From Pseudomonas sp. R84 (GTDB taxonomy: Bacteria; Pseudomonadota; Gammaproteobacteria; Pseudomonadales; Pseudomonadaceae), in NCBI RefSeq assembly GCF_009834515.1, contig NZ_CP019426.1, forward strand, positions 5,153,001-5,217,000: a DNA stretch of 64,000 nt. Direction: 5' to 3'. The first letter of the stretch is position 1; each line of letters opens with the position of its first letter. The notes beneath the pieces were generated by a model. That model did not search any database, was not told the origin of the DNA, and worked only from the letters and a program-made list of their open reading frames with translations. Made by a program: the position numbers and the translations under genes. Shown piece after piece: positions 1-8,318 of this stretch.

Positions 1-43
1 CCCCAAGCGGCTACACGGTTCATTGCCGCCCGGCCGAATCGTT

Positions 44-1036
44 TCAACGGATGTCCTGAGCTTTCCACCACGCGCAGAACTCATCCAGCGCCGACCACAG
101 GCTGACTTTCGGATCGTAGTCCAGATAATGCCGGGCGCGGCTGATGTCGAGGGTGAAATTTTTTTTCATTACCTGCATGCCCAGGCGCGACAGGGTTGGC
201 TCCGGACGCCCGGGCCAGAGCTTGCACGCCCCTTCGTTGAGCGCCGCAACGCTATAGGCCAGACCATACGAACGGTACTTGGTGACCTGCGGCACTTCCA
301 TCTTGCGCATCACGTAATTGACCACATCCCACAACGGTACCGGTGTGCCATTGCTGATGTTGTAGGCCTTGCCCAGCGCGGAACCGGCGGCCAGCAAGCT
401 GCTGAGCATTGCTTCGTTGAGGTTCTGCACACTGGTGAAATCGACCTTGTTCAGGCCATTGCCGATGATCGCCAGCCGGCCCTTGCGCTGCATGTTAAGC
501 AGGCGCGGGAAGATGCTCATGTCGCCGGCGCCGGTGACGAAACGCGGGCGCAGGGCGATGGTTTCGAGGCCGAATTCCTGCGCGCCGAAGACCTTTTGCT
601 CGGCCAGGTACTTGGTCGCGGCGTAGTGATGTTTGAAGCGCTTGGGCACTTGCTCTTCGGTCAGATTGAGGTGATCACGGCCATCGAAGTAGATCGACGG
701 CGACGACAGATGCACCAATCGCCGGACGCGCTGCTTCAGGCAGGCTTCGACGACGTTTTCGGTGACCTGTACGTTGCCTTGGTGAAAGTCCTGATATCGG
801 CCCCACAGCCCGACAGCCCCAGCGCAGTGCACCACGGCTTCGACGTCGGAACACAGTTCGCGTACCAGGTCGGGATCGGTCAGATCGCCGGGGACAAACT
901 CGGCACCACGGCGCACCAGATGTTCGACGCTCTCGGCCCGGCGACCGTTGACCCGCACGTCCAGGCCCTGCTCCAGGGCGAAACGCGCAAAGCGCCCGCC
1001 AATGAAGCCGCTTGCGCCGGTGACCAGAATTTTCAT
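44..1036 (-). CDS. NAD(P)-dependent epimerase/dehydratase (extended SDR)
   Basis: A 330-residue extended short-chain dehydrogenase/reductase of the epimerase or 3-beta-hydroxysteroid-dehydrogenase-like type. The N-terminal Rossmann motif TGASGFIGG is at residues 6-14 and the catalytic Y-x3-K is YAATK (Tyr138, Lys142). The substrate cannot be told from the sequence; sugar nucleotides or sterol-like alcohols are typical of the family. I start at the ATG directly before KILVTGASG, because the upstream in-frame extension is a low-complexity hydrophobic stretch not expected in this family. It is transcribed in the same direction as argP upstream. PAO1 has a similar oxidoreductase (PA4361) near iciA, from memory. 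Confidence 0.88.
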   Translation of the reverse strand: MKILVTGASGFIGGRFARFALEQGLDVRVNGRRAESVEHLVRRGAEFVPGDLTDPDLVRELCSDVEAVVHCAGAVGLWGRYQDFHQGNVQVTENVVEACLKQRVRRLVHLSSPSIYFDGRDHLNLTEEQVPKRFKHHYAATKYLAEQKVFGAQEFGLETIALRPRFVTGAGDMSIFPRLLNMQRKGRLAIIGNGLNKVDFTSVQNLNEAMLSSLLAAGSALGKAYNISNGTPVPLWDVVNYVMRKMEVPQVTKYRSYGLAYSVAALNEGACKLWPGRPEPTLSRLGMQVMKKNFTLDISRARHYLDYDPKVSLWSALDEFCAWWKAQDIR

Positions 1037-1133
1037 GCAAAACTCCAACAAAAAAGCAGCTGCGAGCATCAAGCCTCTAGCTGCAAGTTTAAAACGGTGC
1101 GCAGCGCTTGACTTGCCGCTTGCAGCTTGACGC

Positions 1134-2033
1134 TCATGGCTGTTTTAAAGGCACCAGCCATTGCGCCGATGAACGCACCAATTGCTCGGTCAGCAAGCCC
1201 AGCAACTGACCGCCATTGCGCCAATGATGCCAGTACAACGGCACGTCGATCGGTTTATCTGGCAACAGTTCCCGCAATAACCCGCGTTGCAGTTGATCGC
1301 GCACTTGCAGTTCCGGCACCAGGCCCCAGCCGAGTCCGGCTTCGGTGAGGCGGATAAAACCCTCCGAGGACGGGCATAAGTGGTGTTCGAATCCACCATC
1401 GACACCCAGCGAGGCGAGATAGCGATGCTGGAGGAAATCATCCGGGCCGAACACTAGCGCCGGGGTGCGCGGCAATTGCTCTGCGCGTACGCCGTCGGGG
1501 AAATGCCGATCAATGAACGCCGGGCTGGCCAGCGCGCGATAACGCATCGCCCCGAGCAACACACTGCGCGCGCCGGCCACCGGTCGTTCGCTGGCGCAAA
1601 GGCACGCGGCCACTTCGCCGGCGCGCATGCGTTTGAGGCCGACCGTCTGGTCTTCGACAATCAGATCGAGCAGCAAATGTTGTTCAGCACAGAAATCGCC
1701 TACAGCTTCAGCCCACCAGGTGGCGAGGCTGTCGGCATTCAAGGCGATGCGCAGACGTTCCGGCAGGCCCTCTTCGTCCAGCGCGGGCACCAGCGTCTGC
1801 AAGTCGCGCTCAAGCAAACGCACCTGCTGCACATGGTTGAGCAGGCGCCGGCCAATCTCGGTCGGCGATGGCGGCGTACCGCGCACCAGCACCGGTTGCC
1901 CGACCCGCGCCTCCAGCAGTTTGATCCGCTGCGAAATCGCCGACTGTGACAACCCAAGCACCTGCGCGGCCCGTTCGAATCCGGCCTGCTCGACCACGGC
2001 GGCCAAAGCAGAAAGCAATTTATAGTCGAACAT
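1134..2033 (-). CDS. argP: LysR-family regulator ArgP (IciA)
   Basis: A 299-residue LysR-type regulator with an N-terminal winged HTH (about residues 3-60, including GFERAAQVLGLSQSAISQRI) and a periplasmic-binding-like effector domain. In E. coli, ArgP senses lysine and arginine and activates the LysE-family arginine exporter argO. Here it is divergent from an ACT-domain gene and a lysE/argO-type exporter gene, which supports the same job. The ATG before FDYKLLSALAAVV matches the usual ArgP N-terminus; the longer in-frame start lacks family support. The short divergent region (about 96 bp) probably carries its operator and both promoters. Confidence 0.92.
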   Translation of the reverse strand: MFDYKLLSALAAVVEQAGFERAAQVLGLSQSAISQRIKLLEARVGQPVLVRGTPPSPTEIGRRLLNHVQQVRLLERDLQTLVPALDEEGLPERLRIALNADSLATWWAEAVGDFCAEQHLLLDLIVEDQTVGLKRMRAGEVAACLCASERPVAGARSVLLGAMRYRALASPAFIDRHFPDGVRAEQLPRTPALVFGPDDFLQHRYLASLGVDGGFEHHLCPSSEGFIRLTEAGLGWGLVPELQVRDQLQRGLLRELLPDKPIDVPLYWHHWRNGGQLLGLLTEQLVRSSAQWLVPLKQP

Positions 2034-2129
2034 CAGTTTTCCTAATGAGCGATCAGCACTATTGGTTTTTCTTATACAGGTTTCGCCCGGAGAATAGCCA
2101 GCAAGCACTCTTTATCAAGGAACACACTT

Positions 2130-2531
2130 ATGGCTGGCGAAACTTCACTCTCGACTCTATTGCGCAGCATGAGTCCGCAACTCAACGCTGGTGAATACGT
2201 GTTCTGTACCCTGCGCGACGGTGTGTTGCCGAGCGGTCTGGAGGTTGTCGGTAGCTTCCGCGAGCAGGAAGGCCTGACCGTGATTGTCGAACGTACCGAC
2301 GCCGAACAGGCCGGTTTCAGCTTCGACTATGTCGCGGCGTGGATAACTCTGAATGTGCATTCGGCGCTGGAAGCGGTGGGCCTCACCGCCGCGTTTGCCA
2401 CGGCATTGGGTAAAGCCGGGATCAGTTGCAACGTGATTGCCGGCTATTACCACGACCATTTGTTCGTCGGTCAGGCCGACGCCGAACACGCCATGCAAGT
2501 GCTGCGCGATCTCGCAGCCAACGGGGAGTGA
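2130..2531 (+). CDS. ACT-domain protein next to the amino-acid exporter
   Basis: A 133-residue protein that appears to consist almost entirely of ACT-like small-molecule-binding fold (beta-alpha repeats such as GLTVIVERTDAEQAG and ISCNVIAGYYHDHLFV). ACT domains bind amino acids and often report their level. It has no catalytic domain. It lies between argP and the lysE/argO-type gene, ends 5 bp before that start codon, and is probably co-transcribed with it. A role as an amino-acid sensor or accessory for the exporter is inference from context; the family is uncharacterised as far as I know. Confidence 0.82.
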   Translation: MAGETSLSTLLRSMSPQLNAGEYVFCTLRDGVLPSGLEVVGSFREQEGLTVIVERTDAEQAGFSFDYVAAWITLNVHSALEAVGLTAAFATALGKAGISCNVIAGYYHDHLFVGQADAEHAMQVLRDLAANGE

Positions 2532-2536
2532 ATCTT

Positions 2537-3139
2537 ATGTGGCAAAGCTATGTGAACGGCCTGCTGGTGGCGTTCGGACTGATCATGGCGATCGGCACGC
2601 AGAACGCGTTTGTATTGGCGCAGAGCCTGCGTCGTGAACATCACCTGCCGGTGGCGGCGCTGTGCGTGGTGTGCGATGCCCTGCTGGTGGCGGCCGGGGT
2701 ATTCGGGCTGGCGACGATTCTGGCGCAGAACCCGACGCTGCTGGCGATTGCCCGTTGGGGCGGCGCGACGTTTCTGATCTGGTACGGCAGCCAGGCGCTG
2801 CGCCGGGCCTGTTCGAAACAGAGCCTGGGTCAGGGCGAGAACCAGACTGTGCGCTCACTGCGGGCGGTGATGCTCAGCGCTTTGGCGGTGACGCTGCTCA
2901 ATCCGCACGTTTATCTGGATACGGTGTTGCTGATCGGCTCTCTCGGCGCGCAGCAATCGGTGCCGGGCGCTTATGTAGTGGGCGCGGCGAGCGCTTCGTT
3001 GCTGTGGTTTTTCACGTTGGCATTGGGCGCTGCGTGGTTGGCGCCATGGCTGGCGCGTCCGAGCACTTGGCGGATTCTCGATCTGGTGGTGGCGTTGATG
3101 ATGTTTACCGTGGCCGGGCAATTGATTTTCGCCAGCTGA
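2537..3139 (+). CDS. LysE/ArgO-type amino-acid exporter
   Basis: A 200-residue inner-membrane protein of the LysE/RhtB superfamily with about six hydrophobic segments and the N-terminal family signature GLIMAIGTQNAFVLAQSL. LysE and ArgO export basic amino acids and relieve toxic accumulation of lysine, arginine or canavanine. The start is the ATG just after the ACT gene; a longer in-frame extension overlaps that gene and is Arg-rich, so it was rejected. Its regulator ArgP is encoded divergently two genes upstream. Whether it exports arginine, lysine or both cannot be decided here. Confidence 0.92.
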   Translation: MWQSYVNGLLVAFGLIMAIGTQNAFVLAQSLRREHHLPVAALCVVCDALLVAAGVFGLATILAQNPTLLAIARWGGATFLIWYGSQALRRACSKQSLGQGENQTVRSLRAVMLSALAVTLLNPHVYLDTVLLIGSLGAQQSVPGAYVVGAASASLLWFFTLALGAAWLAPWLARPSTWRILDLVVALMMFTVAGQLIFAS

Positions 3140-3155
3140 TTTATTCCAAACAGCT

Positions 3156-3327
3156 AAGGGGATGCCCTCACTAAATGACGGGGCGGCGGCCCTTCGGGTT
3201 GGAGCTGTGATCGTGCCAAGCGGCGTTGCGGGACTCCAAGAGGCAAAAAGCATCCTCTTCGTCCCGCGCCTTGCTTGGCACGATCACAGCTCCAACGCGA
3301 TCCGTCATTTAGTGAGGGCATCCCCTT
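3156..3327. repeat. Near-palindromic foldback, MITE-like
   Basis: A 172-bp sequence whose two ends are perfect 26-bp inverted copies (AAGGGGATGCCCTCACTAAA... and its complement). Inside, a second perfect 23-bp inverted block pairs, separated from the outer block by an asymmetric bulge (17 versus 6 nt), and the centre pairs partly. It carries no ORF and shows no clear target-site duplication. It fills the gap between the lysE/argO gene and sodB, and as RNA would form a very stable hairpin able to act as a terminator. A non-autonomous transposon relic is the most likely origin. Confidence 0.6.
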
Positions 3328-3484
3328 GAACCTCTATCCCACACAGTTGTTGCGTGGTTATGCCGCAACCCCGGTGCTATGATCGAAACCCTGCGCCGCA
3401 AAGAGTAAAAACTCGCCGGTGCATTTCTGGCCGCCCGTGATCGGCCTTGCGCTCACCGCAACAGACCTGATTAGGAGAATCATC

Positions 3485-4081
3485 ATGGCTTTCGAATTGC
3501 CGCCGCTGCCTTACGCACACGATGCCCTGCAGCCGCACATTTCCAAGGAAACCCTGGAATACCACCACGACAAGCACCACAACACCTATGTCGTGAACCT
3601 GAACAACCTGGTGCCAGGCACCGAGTTCGAAGGCAAGACCCTGGAAGAAATCGTCAAGACTTCCTCGGGCGGTATCTTCAACAACGCCGCTCAGGTCTGG
3701 AACCACACTTTCTACTGGAACTGCCTGGCGCCAAACGCCGGCGGTCAACCAACCGGCGCGCTGGCTGAAGCCATCAACGCAGCCTTCGGTTCGTTCGACA
3801 AGTTCAAGGAAGAGTTCAGCAAAACCTCGATCGGCACCTTCGGTTCCGGCTGGGGCTGGCTGGTGAAAAAGGCTGACGGTTCCCTGGCCCTGGCCAGCAC
3901 CATCGGCGCCGGCAACCCGCTGACCAGCGGCGACACCCCGCTGCTGACCTGCGACGTCTGGGAACACGCTTACTACATCGACTACCGCAACGTTCGTCCT
4001 AAGTATGTCGAAGCGTTCTGGAACCTGGTCAACTGGAAGTTCGTTGCTGAGCAGTTCGAAGGCAAAACCTTCACCGCTTAA
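3485..4081 (+). CDS. sodB: Iron superoxide dismutase SodB
   Basis: A 198-residue cytoplasmic superoxide dismutase that converts superoxide to oxygen and hydrogen peroxide. Family hallmarks are the N-terminal [18 protein letters not shown], the His-rich metal-ligand helix [17 protein letters not shown] (metal His), and [11 protein letters not shown] (metal Asp and His). The Fe/Mn SOD marker residues favour the iron type. The ATG is preceded by TAGGAGA at good spacing. It is followed by a strong terminator and then bifA, the same neighbour as in PAO1. In P. aeruginosa sodB is iron-dependent through the PrrF sRNAs; that is family knowledge, not seen here. Confidence 0.97.
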   Translation: MAFELPPLPYAHDALQPHISKETLEYHHDKHHNTYVVNLNNLVPGTEFEGKTLEEIVKTSSGGIFNNAAQVWNHTFYWNCLAPNAGGQPTGALAEAINAAFGSFDKFKEEFSKTSIGTFGSGWGWLVKKADGSLALASTIGAGNPLTSGDTPLLTCDVWEHAYYIDYRNVRPKYVEAFWNLVNWKFVAEQFEGKTFTA

Positions 4082-4095
4082 GCTGCGCGCCAGTC

Positions 4096-4124
4096 AAAAA
4101 ACCCGGCTTTTGCCGGGTTTTTTA
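4096..4124 (+). terminator. Rho-independent terminator of sodB
   Basis: The hairpin ACCCGGC-TTTT-GCCGGGT is followed by a T-run just after the sodB stop codon. Confidence 0.9.
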
Positions 4125-4412
4125 TGCCTGCGTTTAAATAGCGTTTTTCTCACCCTGAAAGCCGTCTACCGCTGCTTGCTGCCGTGCCACAGCGGGCTAC
4201 CATCAAAAAGACGAAAAAATGCTGCGAACCGCTCAAGTTGAAGGCCGAAACTACCGACACAGTACAAATAGGGCTAATACTCCAATCAGCAGCATTTCGG
4301 CCAAGGCCACGGGCAAATCATCCCCGGTCTGATTGTCCCTTTGACTGCCAACACGGGATTGCCAATACTCATGGCAACTTGACGCTACCCGCACGGAACA
4401 AGGAATAAACCT

Positions 4413-6464
4413 TTGAAGCTGGAACTCAAGAACAGCTTGTCGGTGAAGTTGCTCCGGGTCGTGCTCCTGTCGGCATTGATCGTAGGCGTAGTCTTGAGCT
4501 GCGCGCAGATCGTTTTCGATGCCTACAAAACCCGCCAGGCTGTTGCCGGCGACGCCGAACGAATCCTCGACATGTTCCGCGATCCCTCGACCCAGGCTGT
4601 CTACAGCCTCGACAGGGAGATGGGCATGCAGGTGATCGAAGGCCTGTTCCAGGACGATGCCGTGCGCCAGGCCTCAATCGGCCATCCCAACGAAGCCATG
4701 CTCGCGCAGAAATCCCGCGACCTGCAGCAGTCCAACAGCCGCTGGCTGACTGACCTGATCCTCGGCCAGGAACGCACCTTCACCACGCAATTGGTGGGAC
4801 GTGGGCCGTACAGCGAGTATTACGGCGATCTGAGCATCACCCTCGATACCGCCACTTATGGCGAGGGCTTTATCGTCAGTTCGGTGATCATCTTCATTTC
4901 CGGGGTTTTGCGCGCACTGGCCATGGGTCTGGTGCTGTATCTGGTTTATCACTGGCTGCTGACCAAACCGTTGTCGCGGATCATCGAACACCTCACCGAG
5001 ATCAACCCGGATCGCCCCAGCGAGCACAAGATTCCGCAGCTCAAGGGCCACGAAAAAAACGAACTGGGAATCTGGATCAACACCGCCAATCAGTTACTTG
5101 AGTCGATCGAGCGCAACACCCATCTGCGCCACGAAGCCGAAAACAGCTTGTTGCGAATGGCCCAGTACGACTTCCTCACCGGCCTGCCGAACCGCCAGCA
5201 ATTACAGCAGCAACTGGACAAGATTCTGGTCGACGCCGGCAAGCTGCAACGCCGGGTCGCGGTGTTGTGCGTGGGACTGGATGATTTCAAAGGCATCAAC
5301 GAGCAATTCAGCTACCAGACCGGCGACCAATTGTTGCTGGCTCTGGCCGATCGCTTGCGTGCCCACAGCGGCCGCCTCGGCGCCCTCGCCCGTTTGGGTG
5401 GCGATCAGTTCGCCCTGGTCCAGGCTGACATCGAGCAGCCTTATGAAGCGGCAGAACTGGCGCAAAGCATCCTTGATGATCTGGAAGCGGCGTTCGCCCT
5501 CGACCATCAGGAAATCCGCCTGCGCGCGACCATCGGCATCACCCTGTTCCCGGAGGACGGCGACAGCACCGAAAAGCTGTTGCAAAAAGCCGAGCAGACC
5601 ATGACCCTGGCCAAGACCCGCTCGCGCAACCGTTATCAGTTCTACATCGCCAGTGTCGACAGCGAGATGCGCCGTCGTCGTGAACTGGAAAAAGACCTGC
5701 GTGATGCGCTGTTGCGCGATCAGTTCTACCTCGTCTATCAACCGCAGATCAGCTATCGCGATCACCGCGTGGTCGGCGTCGAAGCGCTGATTCGCTGGCA
5801 GCATCCGGAACACGGTCTGGTGCCGCCGGACCTGTTCATTCCGCTGGCCGAGCAGAACGGCACGATCATCGCCATTGGCGAATGGGTGCTCGATCAGGCC
5901 TGCAAGCAATTGCGCGAATGGCACGATATGGGTTTCGCCGACCTGCGTATGGCGGTCAACCTGTCAACGGTGCAGTTGCACCACGCCGAATTGCCGCGCG
6001 TGGTCAATAACCTGCTGCAGATGTACCGCCTGCCGCCGCGCAGCCTGGAACTGGAAGTCACCGAAACCGGCCTGATGGAGGACATCAGCACCGCCGCGCA
6101 GCACTTGCTCAGCCTGCGCCGCTCCGGCGCGCTGATCGCCATCGATGACTTCGGCACCGGGTATTCGTCACTGAGCTATCTGAAAAGCCTGCCGCTGGAC
6201 AAGATCAAGATCGACAAGAGCTTCGTCCAGGATCTGCTCGATGACGACGACGATGCGACCATCGTTCGCGCGATCATTCAACTGGGCAAGAGCCTCGGCA
6301 TGCAGGTGATCGCCGAGGGCGTGGAAACCGCCGAGCAGGAAAGCTACATCATTTCCGAAGGCTGCCACGAAGGTCAGGGCTACCACTACAGCAAGCCGCT
6401 GCCGGCCCGGGAACTGGGCGCCTATCTCAAACAGGCACAACGCACTAACGCGGCCATTCTCTAA
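4413..6464 (+). CDS. bifA: Cyclic-di-GMP phosphodiesterase BifA
   Basis: A 683-residue inner-membrane c-di-GMP enzyme. The order is TM1 (about residues 11-33), a periplasmic loop of about 115 residues, TM2 (about 153-183), a HAMP-like linker, a GGDEF-type domain and an EAL domain. The GGDEF signature is GGDQF (residues 329-333), the degenerate form typical of BifA, so cyclase activity is not expected. The EAL motif (Glu457-Leu459) and later catalytic segments (DDFGTGYSSLSYL, DKIKIDKSFV) are intact. In P. aeruginosa BifA hydrolyses c-di-GMP, lowers biofilm and promotes swarming. Length and position beside sodB match. The start is TTG with an AAGGAA ribosome site; no better ATG lies nearby. The 287 bp upstream holds only the sodB terminator and an AT-rich leader. 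Confidence 0.93.
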   Translation: MKLELKNSLSVKLLRVVLLSALIVGVVLSCAQIVFDAYKTRQAVAGDAERILDMFRDPSTQAVYSLDREMGMQVIEGLFQDDAVRQASIGHPNEAMLAQKSRDLQQSNSRWLTDLILGQERTFTTQLVGRGPYSEYYGDLSITLDTATYGEGFIVSSVIIFISGVLRALAMGLVLYLVYHWLLTKPLSRIIEHLTEINPDRPSEHKIPQLKGHEKNELGIWINTANQLLESIERNTHLRHEAENSLLRMAQYDFLTGLPNRQQLQQQLDKILVDAGKLQRRVAVLCVGLDDFKGINEQFSYQTGDQLLLALADRLRAHSGRLGALARLGGDQFALVQADIEQPYEAAELAQSILDDLEAAFALDHQEIRLRATIGITLFPEDGDSTEKLLQKAEQTMTLAKTRSRNRYQFYIASVDSEMRRRRELEKDLRDALLRDQFYLVYQPQISYRDHRVVGVEALIRWQHPEHGLVPPDLFIPLAEQNGTIIAIGEWVLDQACKQLREWHDMGFADLRMAVNLSTVQLHHAELPRVVNNLLQMYRLPPRSLELEVTETGLMEDISTAAQHLLSLRRSGALIAIDDFGTGYSSLSYLKSLPLDKIKIDKSFVQDLLDDDDDATIVRAIIQLGKSLGMQVIAEGVETAEQESYIISEGCHEGQGYHYSKPLPARELGAYLKQAQRTNAAIL

Positions 6465-6467
6465 AAG

Positions 6468-6554
6468 TCAAAAGATCGCAGCCTGCGGCAGCTCCTACAT
6501 GAATCGCATTCCCCTGTAGGACCTGTCGAGTGCAACGTGGCTGCGATCTTTTGA
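6468..6554. repeat. REP-type inverted repeat (GATCGCAGCC family)
   Basis: Two inverted copies of the dispersed Pseudomonas palindrome, with outer ends TCAAAAGATCGCAGCC and GGCTGCGATCTTTTGA and inner cores CTCCTACA and TGTAGGA. The right copy is diverged. It lies directly after bifA and may act as a transcript-end hairpin. Confidence 0.8.
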
Positions 6555-6608
6555 TCTGTGCCATCACACCGACGTAAATAAGAAATATTTCCAGCCACAA
6601 CCCTTTAC

Positions 6609-6635
6609 ACATAATGCGAAAGATTTGCATTATGT
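6609..6635. promoter_or_regulatory. Palindromic operator, probable Fur box
   Basis: A perfect 9-9-9 palindrome, ACATAATGC, a 9-nt centre, then GCATTATGT. Its core TGCGAAA-G-ATTTGCA fits the 7-1-7 Fur layout seen at Pseudomonas Fur sites. It sits about 60 bp upstream of the icmP-like start, where a promoter would be. Fur is inferred from the sequence pattern and the known iron regulation of imelysin-family genes; another palindrome-binding repressor is possible. Confidence 0.55.
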
Positions 6636-6693
6636 CGCAGTTTTGCGCCCCCCCAGCGCGAGTCCACTCAACTATCGAAGCAGGATGTTCGCC

Positions 6694-8040
6694 ATGATTC
6701 GTATGCCTCTGGCTACCGCCAGTCTGCTGGCCATCGCTATTTCCCTCGCCGGTTGCGGCGAAGGCAAAGACAAGGCCGCCGCTCCGGCCGCACCGACGCC
6801 AGCCGCCAGCACCGCCGCACCTGCGGCTGCTCCTGCCGCTGCCGGTAAAGTCGACGAAGCCGCCGCCAAGGCTGTGGTCGCGCACTACGCCGACATGGTC
6901 TTCGCCGTTTACAGCGATGCCGAATCCACCGCGAAAACCCTGCAGACCGCCGTCGACGCTTTCCTCGCCAAGCCGAACGCCGACACCCTGAAAGCCGCCA
7001 AGGCCGCCTGGGTCGCCGCGCGCGTTCCGTACCTGCAGAGTGAAGTGTTCCGCTTCGGCAACACCATCATCGACGATTGGGAAGGTCAGGTTAACGCCTG
7101 GCCACTGGACGAGGGTCTGATCGACTACGTCGACAAATCCTACGAGCACGCACTGGGTAACCCGGGCGCCACCGCCAACATCATCGCCAACAGCGAAGTT
7201 CAGGTCGGCGAAGACAAGGTCGACGTCAAAGACATCACCGCGGAAAAACTTGCCAGCCTCAACGAGCTGGGCGGTTCCGAAGCCAACGTCGCCACCGGCT
7301 ACCACGCGATCGAATTCCTGCTCTGGGGCCAGGATCTGAACGGCACCGGCCCTGGCGCTGGCAACCGTCCGGCCTCCGACTACCTGGAAGGCGCCGGCGC
7401 CACTGGCGGTCACAACGATCGTCGTCGTGCCTACCTGAAATCCGTGACCCAACTGCTGGTCAGCGACCTCGAAGAAATGGTCGGCAACTGGAAGCCGAAC
7501 GTGGCTGACAACTACCGCGCCACTCTGGAAGCCGAGCCGGGCGAAACCGGTCTGCGCAAAATGCTCTTCGGCATGGGCAGCCTGTCGCTGGGCGAACTGG
7601 CGGGCGAGCGCATGAAGGTTTCCCTGGAAGCCAACTCCCCTGAAGACGAGCAGGACTGCTTCAGCGACAACACGCACAACTCGCACTTCTACGATGCCAA
7701 AGGCATTCGAAACGTTTACCTGGGCGAGTACACCCGTGTTGACGGCACCAAAATGACCGGCGCCAGCCTGTCGTCGCTGGTGGCCAAGGCTGACCCGGCT
7801 GCCGACACCGCGCTGAAAGCCGATCTGGCTGCAACTGAAGCCAAGATCCAGGTCATGGTTGATCACGCCAACAAGGGTGAGCACTACGACCAGTTGATCG
7901 CGGCGGGCAACACCGCTGGCAACCAGATCGTTCGCGACGCCATCGCCTCGCTGGTCAAGCAGACCGGTTCGATCGAAGCCGCTGCCGGCAAACTGGGCAT
8001 CAGTGATCTGAACCCGGACAACGCTGATCACGAGTTCTGA
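6694..8040 (+). CDS. icmP: IcmP-like imelysin (M75) lipoprotein
   Basis: A 448-residue envelope lipoprotein of the imelysin/peptidase M75 family. The N-terminus is a lipoprotein signal ending in LAGC (Cys at residue 19), followed by an Ala/Pro-rich linker. The GxHxxE motif is intact (GYHAIE, His204 and Glu207). P. aeruginosa IcmP (PA4370) was described as an insulin-cleaving metalloprotease; the wider family is linked to iron acquisition. The chosen ATG follows AGCAGGA; one alternative lies 9 bp upstream. It has a Fur-like palindrome upstream and its own terminator, and heads a set of envelope genes with similar signals. Confidence 0.9.
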   Translation: MIRMPLATASLLAIAISLAGCGEGKDKAAAPAAPTPAASTAAPAAAPAAAGKVDEAAAKAVVAHYADMVFAVYSDAESTAKTLQTAVDAFLAKPNADTLKAAKAAWVAARVPYLQSEVFRFGNTIIDDWEGQVNAWPLDEGLIDYVDKSYEHALGNPGATANIIANSEVQVGEDKVDVKDITAEKLASLNELGGSEANVATGYHAIEFLLWGQDLNGTGPGAGNRPASDYLEGAGATGGHNDRRRAYLKSVTQLLVSDLEEMVGNWKPNVADNYRATLEAEPGETGLRKMLFGMGSLSLGELAGERMKVSLEANSPEDEQDCFSDNTHNSHFYDAKGIRNVYLGEYTRVDGTKMTGASLSSLVAKADPAADTALKADLAATEAKIQVMVDHANKGEHYDQLIAAGNTAGNQIVRDAIASLVKQTGSIEAAAGKLGISDLNPDNADHEF

Positions 8041-8057
8041 TCAACCGCGTCTGCGTC

Positions 8058-8088
8058 AAAAAAGGCGACCTTCGGGTCGCCTTTTTCA
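8058..8088 (+). terminator. Rho-independent terminator after icmP
   Basis: The hairpin AAAAGGCGACC-TTCG-GGTCGCCTTTTT lies directly after the icmP stop codon. Confidence 0.9.
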
Positions 8089-8109
8089 TACCTGCCGTAC
8101 ACAAACCTT

Positions 8110-8198
8110 TGTAGGAGTGAGCCTGCTCGCGATAGCGGAGTGTCAGCCAGAAGTTAGTCGACTGACACTCCGCTATCGCGAGCAGGCTCACTCCTACA
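8110..8198. repeat. REPIN, 89 bp (GAGCCTGCTCGCGATAGCG family)
   Basis: Two perfect 37-bp inverted arms starting TGTAGGAGTGAGCCTGCTCG, around a 15-nt loop. It is one of five 89-bp copies in the window and lies between icmP and the di-heme lipoprotein gene. Confidence 0.9.
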
Positions 8199-8318
8199 GG
8201 GGTTTTGCATTGCTCTTCAGATTTGCGCTGTATCAAGCAAACGATAATTCCTCTTATTCAATCATCCCGGCCCTGTTAGACTTTGCGCCTTTATTTTTGC
8301 CCGTCCGCAGGATGTCTG

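Noticed and set aside
4184..4408. Short open frame between sodB and bifA
   Set aside because: No ribosome site and low-complexity product; it lies in the bifA leader.
6609..6635. Palindrome considered as a Zur box
   Set aside because: The spacing and TGCAAAT-like halves fit Fur better, and the downstream family is iron-linked; not fully excluded.
6445..8031. Open frame of 528 codons antisense to icmP
   Set aside because: Shadow of a GC-rich gene; the sense gene has a signal peptide, lipobox and intact motif.
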